This document shows, in pieces, positions 12,601 through 24,600 of a stretch of DNA of 64,000 nt. A model generated the notes under the pieces. The model searched no databases. It was not told the DNA's origin and saw nothing but the letters and a program-made list of their open reading frames with translations. Location: assembly GCF_024362695.1 (NCBI RefSeq), contig NC_065405.1:18319420-18383419 (forward strand), written 5' to 3'. The position numbers and the translations under genes were made by a program. The DNA comes from Pectinophora gossypiella. Taxonomy: Eukaryota; Arthropoda; Insecta; Lepidoptera; Gelechiidae. Within the stretch, counting starts at the first letter, position 1, and every line of letters begins with the position of its first letter.

Positions 12601-15600
12601 CAGGTAGATCAGGTACAATAGAGCAAGAACATTATTTATTAGTATCTTAAAATTAAAATAAAAGCGCACTTCACATTCACTTACAACATCTGCTCATAAC
12701 ACACTACAACCAAGCTTCCCCGGATTATATTTTTTGAATGCTCTTAACCGCGCAAATTCGAAACTATACATTTTTGAAATAAGAATTCGAGTATTAAAGT
12801 CGATTTATCCGTAACGGTATTATCTCCATATGCAAATTGGCAATTAGTCTGTATAAATGAACAGAGCAGTACTGTTTGGTAGCCGCGCGCCACGAGCCAC
12901 GCGCCGGGCGCCGCGCCAACACGCAGATATATGGTGCAAGTAATAAAAGCCGAAATGCGCGCCCATTTTAAACTGACGTTATTTTTATTACGGAAGCCTA
13001 CAAAACGATAGCAAGGACTTAAAGTTACTGTGGTTGTTCGTGGTGTTTCCGTGTTAATCTATTTAGGTCACGATCCGGTAATTTTGCACAAAATAACGGA
13101 TATAAAATAGCAAACATTGCCGTATGCAGAGTCAGACTTGATAAGCAATAAATTTTCTAGATGATCTGAGTATTACTAACAACTATTCTATATTTACTAT
13201 CACGTTAAAATAGGTCATGACAATTATAGACTAACAAGCCAGTCTTGACAACCTCCTAAACCGCAATGGAAATATTTTACGATCTGGCTATTATTGTTGT
13301 CTTTGAATAGATAACAAGCACCGACCCTTAGACTAGTTTATAGGTCGTAAAGCATCGTCCGCTGAAAGGCTGCCTCTGAGCCGCGTCGTAACGTATTGCT
13401 TGTCAAGCGCGTCCGGTTTCACCAGTAATAAACATCTCAAACGCCACCCGACGCCAGTAATTTAGATCCCGTTCGAATCTCAACTAAATAAGGCTTTCCA
13501 TATTTCATGCTACAGTCAGTTACATTTAGAAACAGACTTCTGCAAGGATGGGACGGAGTGGTCGTTATGTGCGCACTTTTGTAAAGTTTATTACATAGCG
13601 TTGCCTTATAGCGAAAGGCTCGTAAGCGCCTTGTTTTGTAAAACAGCAAAAAACTTCTTTCAATTAATTTCAATCCGGATAAAAATGTTGACCATAATTT
13701 TTTACCTTTTATCAGAAGAAAAGTAATAAAATGATAGAATTCTTCCATTGTTTTTACTATCGGTAGAAAAGAGACTTAGTCTTTCTAATAAATTATTTTA
13801 TATCTTTTTTTGTTTTTAATGTCCACAGACTTAAAATTTTTACGCGCTCGGTGGTGATTTAATTTAGAATATAATACTTGTTCCTATTCCATTACAAAAC
13901 GACATGGGCTGTCTAACGTTCCAGTTTTCTGTTTAGAGCAAACTTACTTAAATCTTACAACATTTGTACTGCTACCCTCTACTCCCCACAGAGCAATCGC
14001 CGCGTCCGGCTCGGCGCTAACTCCAACACATCTTGGTAACCCTCAGTGACGCATGGTCGTCAGGAGGCCATATTTCCCGGCTAATAGCCCGCGTTATGAT
14101 CCGTGATAAACGACCGCCATACATCCCCAGCCTTGTTTATACCCTCACTCTAAGCGCTGATTGGATTTTGTTGTGACAGCGCAGATTTATGCGATCCTGA
14201 TGTCGCCAGTGGACATCACTCATGGTGAAAGCCCATGGAACAATGCTATGTCAGCCTGCAGAAAACATTTTCAATCAGTATTGATTTATCGGCCTTTTGG
14301 GATGTTGACGGCGGCTCATTAGGACGCCATGTCTAATATACTATTGTTTCACATACTTCATATACGTATAAAATGAGATTTTATTCTAGTTGCCAAACCC
14401 TGCAACTGGATTAGGTGGCAACTCGCATATACCTCCTACATTGTGCCTTAGGTGCAATGATATTACATAAATTTACAATTTTCGATACAAGCTGAGCTTA
14501 GTGCAGGGACCTAGAGCAATTGGTCAATAAACGATATTATTATTATTTGTATGTCGTTTCCATATCTCGGGCCTATGGAGTCCCGGACTCTTGGAATTGC
14601 TTAAATGGCATCAAACACGAGTACGTACTTAAGTTCTCGAGCCGGCCAGTACACTTCTCAATCGGTTTTGATGTTATAATAGAACATTCGACAATACTTC
14701 CTTTGATACATTTTAACAAGACTTTAGTCAATAAAGATCAAAGCAGCAGTTTTCAACGTATTATAATAATATAATATTTCCTACCTGCTTGATCTCGGCA
14801 CACCATCAATGCGCTAAAAGCCTTTACCAAACTGACTAAATCGCTACATTATCGTCGAAAAGAAATACAACGTTGAATACTTATCTATTTCTAATAGTTT
14901 TTTGTCACAATAAACTTGCAAAGCATTGGCTTACAAAAAGTTTTAACCAAATTACTGTTTCGTTCCAGACACGGCTCCTGAACTGCACTACACATTCATT
15001 GAGCAGGCGCTGCACCCGGGGCCGGCGCTCGCGCTACACTGCGCCGCCTCGGGCGCGCCGCCGCCGCGGTTCACCTGGCTTATTGATAACCAGCCCATCG
15101 AGGAACACAATACTGCGCAGAGGTACATTCATTCTTTATCTATCGTTTAGCCCCCAGGTTTAGGTAGGCCTCACTAACCCTGGTGTCTAAGTTGTTGAGC
15201 CGAAAGAGGTCCCTGACTTTGATCAATAACGATTACGTAATTACGAGTACTACAGTGAGAACAATGGATTAACGTGCTTTCCAAAGCATCTATTATTTAT
15301 TTTTTCTATTATTTCTAGTTCATGGAATAATTACTTTTCTCGGACTGCAATAGTCTAATCAAAGAAAAGACAGTTTCACAAAGCGGTTTCGACAAATGTT
15401 TCCATCATACATCGACTGAATGGTTTCACCAATAATTATGTCTTGTGTATAAAAGTTTTGATCATTTCTTCGGTTATTGCTTGGACATTGTGGGTTAGAA
15501 TCCTGTTCAATTCAGAAATTTAGATTTTCTCTGTTTGTGATTTGCTCTTAGTGTTCAATATAATGTATTCCACAGGAGCATCTCGCACATGATGTCTCCG

Positions 15601-18600
15601 AGCGGCGACGTGGTGAGCTTCCTGAACCTGACGGCGGTGCGGCCTGAGGACGGCGGCCGCTACACCTGCCGCGCGCACAACTCGCGCGGCCACGTCGAGC
15701 ACTCCACCCGGCTCAATGTCTACGGTAACATACATACATTACAATCTGAAGAATCTGGTACAAGTAAACGAAATTGTATTTCTAGCCCTGTTGACTCATT
15801 AGATTATTAAATCTACGTGTACCATTGTGTGCTGCAGGTCCTCCGTCGATCCGCAACATCGGTCCGGTGCGAGTGGTAGCCGGCGTCAACACCACCATCT
15901 ACTGTCCCTACTCCGGATTTCCAATCAGGTTGATGGAGGTGCATTTGCTTAGTTAAATTATAAGTTTCGTTTTCCTTTGTTTTTGTCTTATCCCTTATTG
16001 TGTCCTTCTTCAATGTTGTGTTTCCAAAAAGTTATTAATCTGGATCAGTTTTCAGATAGCATGATTTTGTGTTACAAAAACTGAACGTTACATTTTCCTT
16101 TCCAAAAAAAAAATTTACACAGAATTCCTTATTTTTTTTCAGTGAAATTCGTTGGCAACGCGGTGGGATGGATGTGAGTTCCACCAGTGGGAGAACATTG
16201 TCAGGGCTTGGTGGAGAACTACTTCTATGGCCCGCGGAGCAGGCAGATGCTGGAGTGTATTCGTGTCGAGTCACCGCTCCTTCGGGACAATACGCACAAA
16301 AAGATGTACAGATATTTGTTAGAAGTCAGTATCTATTTGATCATAATAATATAATTTCATCTAAGATTATTTTATCTTTAACTAACTGTTCTCTTTTGCA
16401 GATCCACCAAAAATCGCAGGTTTTTCGTTTCCAACGGATTTGGTTGAAGGCAGTTCGATTCAAGTTCTTTGTGGTATTACATCTGGGGATAAGCCAGTGT
16501 ATTTCTCTTGGCTTAAAGATGGACAGCACATACCATCCAATTTGCAGGTCAGACTTAAATTATTCTCTGATGCTAATTTCCCGTTACCTTTATCTACTTT
16601 AAAACAATATTTTAACTGTGTTTTCAGGTTCAAGAAAAGTCCCTGGATGAGTTTAGTTTTCTGATCTTCTCGCATGTGACGTCGAAGCACAGTGGCGAGT
16701 ATACTTGCGTTGCTAGTAACTCGGCTGCTGAGGTCAACCACACCGCCAGACTCGCTGTTAAAGGTGATTTTTTTCACTACTCTCTCTCGATTTTTCTTCC
16801 TTGTCTCTTTGCTCTTCTTAATGTGTTTTATTTTTCCAGTGGCACCGTCATGGGTATTTGAACCACAAGATGTGTCAGTACTGCTTGGTACTCAAATCTT
16901 GGTAAATTGCGCTACTAAAGGCTACCCTGAACCGCGAACTACTTGGCTAAAGGGTCACGGTAATATTATTTCACCATTAATTTTATAAATACGAGTAGCA
17001 TTGTATGTGATTCATTATGTAATAAGAACAATTTTTTTAAATATAATTACAGGTTCTTCAATGGGAGACTTCAGACCGATATCCAATTTAGAGTTACAAT
17101 TCTCTGTGCTTTCGAACGGATCGCTGAGTATATCACCTGCAGCCCATCATCACGAAGGACAGTATATGTGCCGGGCAGAAAATGGCATCGGACGAGGACT
17201 TTCTAAGATCATTAGCGTTTCAGTCAATGGTTTGTACGCCTCAACGATCATTGAGTTATTCCCCTATATACCGGAGTAAAACTACAAGACTTTGCGTCAA
17301 GTTGGTTGCATACTGAGGTGTCTGTTTATTCTTATATTATGCTTATTTGCATTTTAGAACCAGCTCATTTCGAGTTCTCATCTCGCAATATGACTGTGAA
17401 ACGAACAGCACAAGCCACACTCCAGTGCGACGCGAGAGGTGATGCTCCAATACAATTGCAATGGACTCATAATATGAAACGGGTTGACCTTACTACCTAC
17501 AGGCAAGTCTCTGTTTGATTTCTTGCTAAGTTTTTTCTAAATATATATTATTTTGATACTAATTGGTGATTGTTTTCAGGGTATCAGTATCGGAGAAAAG
17601 ATCCGAGAGCGGAGTCAGTTCGCAACTCAGTATAGCACACGCAGAAAGGCAAGACTCCGGAGTTTATCGATGTCGGGCGGAGAATGCGTATGGAAGGGAT
17701 GAGCTGCTTATATACTTGGCTGTCCAAGGTATGGTACTGGGTGACTAAAGTCAGACGAGACTTCCTTCGTCGCAAATCAACAATATTTTTTTTTATTTAT
17801 CAGAATTCCCCGAAGCGCCAAGAGGTCTCCACGTATCAAGAAGAGAAGCGCGAGGAGCAATCATCGCATGGAGACGAGGATATGATGGCAATGCAAGAGT
17901 GCAGGTGTACCGCCTGCAGTACAGGGTCGTAGGAGACAGACATAGAACAGAACGAGATGACTGGACGCTTGCACCCACTAGAGATATCCCTGCTGATAGA
18001 ATTTACGAGAGGTAGGAAAGAGTTGAAAAATTGAACAAAGATAGGGTCTTGTTTTAGATGTTGATACAAAGGTTGACAATGATGCTGAACTTTATGATGT
18101 TTTGTTTTCCAGGCAGGAGTCTTCAGAACCCGGCTCGGAAGTAACATTAGAATATAGAGTTGAAAGTCTTAGACCAGCTACTGCGTATGCTTTACGATTA
18201 GCAGCTGTTAACGCCATTGGAGACAGTGAATATTCAGACTCGATTATTGTCCAGACTTTGGAAGAAGGTAAGGGTTTATTTGTGTGTATTTAATATGCGC
18301 TCATAAATTATTCTCTATGATCTTTTTGACCCGTATTTTTTTTTTCTTTAGCACCCTCAGACCCACCACATAACGTCCAAGTTCAAGCTACTGCTCCCGG
18401 GGAACTTCTTATAAAATGGCAGGTAAACATCACAATTCAAAATATTCAATACCTCAACTAATTATTACTTGAAATCCTTCAGCTCTTCAATAGTAACCTA
18501 CAAAATTGCAGGCACCACCACAAGATTCATGGAATGGCGAGCTACTAGGATACGTTGTGACGTGGAAGGAGGTCGGAGCAAATGAGAATACGACGCAAGC

Positions 18601-21600
18601 ACTGACAGCATCGGGCTGGGGAGCGACGCAAGCGACGCTAGTAGCTCTGCGCACACATGCGCACTACGAAGTACGCGTGAGAGCTTTCAACGCCGTCGGC
18701 GCGGGACCATCGTGTGCGCCGCTTACTGCTACTACACTTGAAGGAGGTAATAAAAGATGAGCAATAAATGTCAACAGTAATAATCTGTAATCCGGTACGG
18801 CGTTATGAAACATATTTCCTTAAAGAAAATGAAAGAATAGATCCACATTTATTGCGGTACACTGAAATACCATAAGTGGTGAACTTTGAAATATTTTTCT
18901 AATTGCAGTGCCTGAAGCACCACCGGACCGTGTCCGCTGTGAACCACTGTCAGCGCAATCCATCCGGGTGTGGTGGGAGCCGCCACCGTTAGCCACTCGT
19001 GGTGGCGTCCTCTTGGGCTATGAACTTCTTTATGAGGTAACCAATTGTTGACTTTTTACATTTTTATTGATTGATATCGATCGATTTTTTAAGTTAGGTA
19101 AAGCATTGTCAGGTACAGTCATCCTTTGGAAATGTGACCATTTAGTAGTTCTAAATATTACGAGACTTTAAAGTCTAGAATATCTTACTGGAAAATGACC
19201 TACAAGTAGCGTTAGAGCAGTGTGGTGGAGTATGCCTTACGCATTTGATCAAGCACTTTTTTATCAAATTACTACGGAATATAAAATGTTACACTTACTT
19301 CAGGCTGTGGACAACTTGGAAGGGCAGGTGGAGACCCGTCGGTCAGGAGGCATGGAGACGGTCCTGCAGTCATTACAACGAGCCGCCAACTATTCTATAA
19401 CGATCCGCGCCAGGACCGCCGCCGGCGCAGGACCCGCCTCCGCTCCCGTCTACTGCACCACGCATGAAGACAGTAAGTGGAGTTATATTGTTAAAGTATT
19501 CTTGATGGAGGAGATATGATAAACTAAATACATTGCTACAATATCGGGGTTAATAAATCGGCAGTGGTTTCAGTATCAACAGTGGCTGCAAGTTGTCTTT
19601 GATCACTTGTGGCTCTACCCACCCCATTAGGGATTACGGGCGTGAGTTTATGTATGTATGTATGTCAATGTAAGCAAAGCACTATATACATGATTCTGTA
19701 TAGTTCCAGGTGCGCCGGCCGATATCAAGGCGCTGGCCAGCTCTGAAGACTCAGTGGTCGTCAGCTGGCTCTCACCAACTCAAAGAAATGGGAAGATCAA
19801 ACACTACAGTGTCTACAACAGACCTCAAAGGTTTGGTATTAATTCATTTATGTGATCTTATTAACTTGATAACCGTCCTTAATAAAACCAAAGAAACTCA
19901 AAGCCTAGTCCAAAAAAATATATATTGAGCAGCTAATAACTCCTATCCTACCTCATGTCACGACTTCCGCATGAAAATAACAGCCGGAACTAAATAAAAA
20001 TGGTGGATAGTGGATGTTTGTTAATCGAAGGCTTTTCACATCAAGAGCCGAACATTCTTGCCACTAGGCCATGGAAGTCTTTTAATGATTCTCGTCTTAC
20101 CTTCAGGACTGGTCAACACGCACAACTGATGGTGCTGCACAAGGATGATGAGGAGGAGTATCAGATGGAGGTCCGCGGGCTGCAGGAGCAGCAGGTATAC
20201 GAGTTCTGGGTGACAGCTGCTACGTCCTCTGGTGAGGGGGAGATGAGTGCTGTCGTCGCCAGGAAGCCCAACGCTAGAGGTAACAGAAAAAAAAACAAAT
20301 GTTTCAATGCAAACTATCGTTGTCTTTTTCCGAGTATTTTCTGAAAAGATCACATTATAACTAGTCTTTATCGGGACCTGCAAAGCCACAAATAACCAGA
20401 AGATTAATGACACTTAGTGAATTGGAAATAATTTACATTCAGAAATCAGAAATCAGAATCATTTATTCAACGTAATTATCATGGATAAACTTGTTGAAGG
20501 TCAATGTAACATTTTTGAATTTACGTGATTTACATTTTAAGCAATATTGGATTGATTCATCTTCCGAATATCAGATTGCAGATTTATACAATACATCTAT
20601 CGTGCCATGTCGTGTCTGGACTGATCTGGATTTAAAATTAATTTATCTAACTAAACATGACAAATTATGGTAAATTATCATCAATATGTCTCACAATTTT
20701 TGCAGCTCCAGCGAAGATCACCTCGTTCGGGCGTCGTATTTACGCGGCGATTGGGCGGCGTGTGCGCATCCCCTGCGGGGCGGTGGGCGTGCCTGCGCCG
20801 TTGCGGTCGTGGAGTCGCCGAAGACCGTCGCCGCCCATCGTCAGCGACCCGCGGTTCCTGCTTGAAGGACATCATCTTGTTATATTAAGTAAGTAAATTT
20901 CAGTTTCTTGATACTACTACACAATCATAATGTAGGTTTTTCATTTATTGGTGATCTAAAAAGCTTACTTTTTACATGTATTACTTCACTTGTTTTAGCA
21001 CGCCTTTACTGTATGACTTTGCGGCTGTATATATTTTTAAACAATAACGATGGCATCGACCGTTCGCAGGTCTAGACCGCAGTGTATCAGACAACTACAC
21101 GTGCACGGTGCGCAACCCGTGGGGCGAGGAGCGCGCGGTGTGGGAGGTGCGTGCGCGGGCGCCGCCGCCGCCGCCGCAGCTGGCGCTGGCCGGCGCCGGC
21201 GCCGCGCGGCTGCACCTCACCTGGCAGGCGGACGCCGACGTGCACGCCACGGGGGCTAACATACATTGTGAGTCCATTCATAATTAAATAGCCATGTTAT
21301 CCGGATGCCTGCAAAAGTATGAACCTTTAAACACGAACATGCTGTAAATTTAAAAAACAAATGGAAATTAGGGTTCTTGGCCATGCTATTATTTTTTTAG
21401 TTCCAGCAAGTCATACGTACGTTACTTGCGGAGTCGCAATCTACGAGTTTAAAAAAAATACACTTTACATTTCCAGCCTATACGTTAGAATACTGCCGAG
21501 AGGATGAAAAGGTGTGCCAGTCAGTGCGGTTGGCCGGCTCTGCGCGTGCGCACAGTCTGGAGCGACTCGCGTGCGGGGCGGCGTATCGCGTGAGACTCAT

Positions 21601-24600
21601 AGCGCACAACGCGGTGGGCGCCAGCCCGCCGAGCACTGACCTCATCGTGTCTACTAAAGGAGGCCGTAAGTAGCAGTTGCCTGTTTCGACGCTTATGTAA
21701 TTTAACGGGTGAAAATTGTAAGTTATGATTCTTCTGGTATGATAAGTCTAAAAGTAATTTGATATTTTCTTTGGTGATTCGACAAAACTGGATCTTGGGT
21801 TTCATCAACAACGCTACTTTTATTTGTTTTGTACTTTACCGTCGTTCCGCCGTTTATGGAGTGAATTTAAGAAAAAAATGATTGTCGAAACACCATTTAA
21901 CCTAACCTAACCATTAACTGCTTAGCCATTTATTTCAAACTTCGAAGCGATAGTTGTTTTTTTTTTATTTGCAAACGCTGTCACCAAAAACCGAATACAA
22001 AAATCCACAGGTTCAAAACCAGCATCAGAGAAGGACCTAATCTCAACAAACAGCACGTGCGTCCGCCTCAACTTGCTGACGTGGGACAGCAACGGTTGTC
22101 CACTGACGCAGTTCCAAGTGTCCATCCGCGGCATCGAGGAATCCGCGTGGCGCAGCCAAACGGTCCCGGCCGCTGCCCAGCCTGTAACGCTGTGTGGCCT
22201 CGTAGCTGCCATGTGGTATAGGTTGAAGGTTGTTGCTACGAGTGCGGCTGGCACCACGCTTGGGAACTACTACTTTTCTACTCTTACTGAAGACGGAGGT
22301 AAGGAAGGAGATGGTCATTATCAATTAGCTAGATTGGTTATGAAGAATCATCAGGTTTTTTAAAGAGCAAGTCAAGCTTTTGTTTAAGGAGCTGTCGATG
22401 AACTCCTTATGACTTCTTTGGAATTAGTTACACTAACACGACCTAATTATTAACAATTTGTCTTCGACGTCTGTGGGTGCGCTATATGAATTTTATACAG
22501 TCCCGCTACCAGAATTTAAAAAAAATATAAACTCACAGGAAGATTCTTGACTACTAAAGCATGATATAGAAAATAATGAATGTAAATAATTCCAGAACGG
22601 ATACCAGCGCCAGCGCAATTCCCGCCGGACGGCGAGGGCGGCGGTGAACACGCCACGGTCGTGCTGGCGGCCGCTGGCTGCGCGCTGGTGGCAGCCCTAC
22701 TGCTGCTGGCTGGCCTGGCTTGGAGGAGAAGGTATCAGAAAAACCTGAAACTGAAACATCTCGATCCTAACCGTCAATTTCTCCAGTAGCTAGACTACCC
22801 CACCAATGTCACACATTATGGAATTTTTAGCTTCTTAAAAATGTGACTACTTATGGAATTAAAAGTAATAAAATTAATCTCTTGGCTAATCACGTAAGAA
22901 GTCTGTGATCACAGACTTTACTAGTAGAAATGTTCCAAAAGTCTCACACTATCCAAAATTCACAAACATAAAGATATATAGCCATAAGAGATTTCAATTT
23001 CTAAATATATCTTTTTGTAGTCCATCAAAGTCCTGCCTGCGCGGCGGCTACGTGCAAGGTGACATGTCTGAGGAGGAAGACAAGTGTGCAGAGCGAGACA
23101 ACCGCCGCAACACGCAGCAGGTGTACACCTCCTCGCCTAGCAAGCTGCCCGGCAAGAAGGAGCATCAGGGTGAGTACAATGCTATATGAATGCTAATTAA
23201 TCGTCATTTCTTATTAAGGTAGGTAGTAGTACTTACGAAAGAAGCTTTTATTTATTTAACAGATAAATCACAAACAAATCATTTTGAATCATGAAGTTTC
23301 ACAATATAAATAATTAGGCTTTACTGAACCGATTTGCATCTACATTTTTACATTACGCACTTTTATTAGCATGTTTTGATGAACAATAAATATGAAAAAT
23401 AAATATTTATAGGCGCGCCGGCGACGCGGGCAATTACTGTAAGATTAAATATTCCAATCAGACGAAAGACCATCAGCACCCAGATTCAATATTCGAACAA
23501 TATAAACTAAACTGAAAAATAATAATAAAAAGCCCAGCCTTCATTATCAAAAACTATGTTCTAGGGGGAGCGAGGTAAACATAGTTCAGTCGTTGGTGGG
23601 AAGCGGAGAGTTGCCGTTCTACACGGAGTATTATTCCTTATCTCTCGCTCATGATGAAATGTCTACATCGTACTAAAACCCCCTTCCATTTTATCAAAAC
23701 TGGAACATAACGGGAAACTGTTTTCATTTTGGCAGAGATGTACGAGATCAGCCCGTACGCCACGTTCAGCATGTCGGGCGGCGCGGCCCCCCCGGCGGGG
23801 CCGGGCACGCTGCGCACGTTCGGCCGCGCCGAGCCCGCGCCGCTGCTGGCGCCCGCCGCCCCCGCCGCGCCGGCGCATGCGCAGCGCGGGCTGAACGCGC
23901 ACAAGCACCGCTCGCCCACGCACAGCGGTACACCACCGTAGCATTTATCCCAAATATACTGGTGGCATCTTCTAAAGCCTTCCACAGTTCTAAAATCTGG
24001 ACGATTAAACTGTTAGCAATTAAATATTTTTTATGTATTGCTATGCAATTCTCCTTCGAAATGAAAATTCATCGCTAACGACAGACTGCGAAACAGATTC
24101 GAAGAGCGAAAGCATTGTTTTTAATACATATGCGTCATTGCATTTGACCACAATCTTACCTGATGGTAAGGCAAGACGTGGCCTACGGTGGAGCACGCTT
24201 ACCTAGGTATTATCTCAAGCTTGAGGAAGAGTGAATTAGGTAGGGATGTAGGTATTTTTGTATCTAAAGAGACGCATTACTAATTATTTGAGGTTTCCAG
24301 ATGAGTACACGTTGTCGCGCGCGATGACGCTGATGGTGCGTCGCTCGGAGTCGGACTCGGACTCGAGCGGCTCGCCCTGCGCCGACTGCAGCGCCAGCGT
24401 CTCCTACCGGATGCCACAACACGCCAAAGGTATACTGTCTTATACACCCCACTACTGGATCCCCTCCTGGTTCTGAACATTATGATAACTGCGAGAACCC
24501 CGTGGCACAGTCAATAGGGTTTGATGATCAAGGACATCGCGGAAATACGTAGTAATTTAAACTACAAAACCTATTGTCTGCATTTACTCAAATTAAAACG

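Larger units (their letters stand above)
7702..14968 (+). other. Long intron between Ig4 and Ig5 exons
   Basis: 7,267 bases, the largest intron seen. Contains SINE copies at 7886-8050, 10745-11016 and 11040-11190, a dispersed repeat at 11278-11700, and AT-rich sequence. The stretches 8100-10700 and 11720-14960 show no supported gene; an 86-codon ORF at 9099-9359 is discussed among the rejected items. Confidence 0.7.

Noticed and set aside
13437..13748. 103-codon minus-strand ORF in the Ig4-Ig5 intron
   Set aside because: AT-rich, no motif, no splice context, antisense to the intron.
4794..14968. Alternative Ig exons hidden in the two long introns around Ig4
   Set aside because: I looked for Cys/Trp-containing frames with phase-compatible splice sites and found none; the introns are explained by repeats and AT-rich sequence.
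17501..17512. Alternative donor AA|GTCTCT for the Ig9 exon instead of the GC donor
   Set aside because: It would end the exon in phase 0 and put exon N out of frame, losing SVSEKRSESG and DSGVYRC; the GC donor preserves the domain.
23638..23985. 115- and 93-codon minus-strand ORFs opposite the PYATF exon
   Set aside because: They follow GC-rich codon structure of the plus-strand exon, which has matching splice sites, phase and the conserved PYATF motif.
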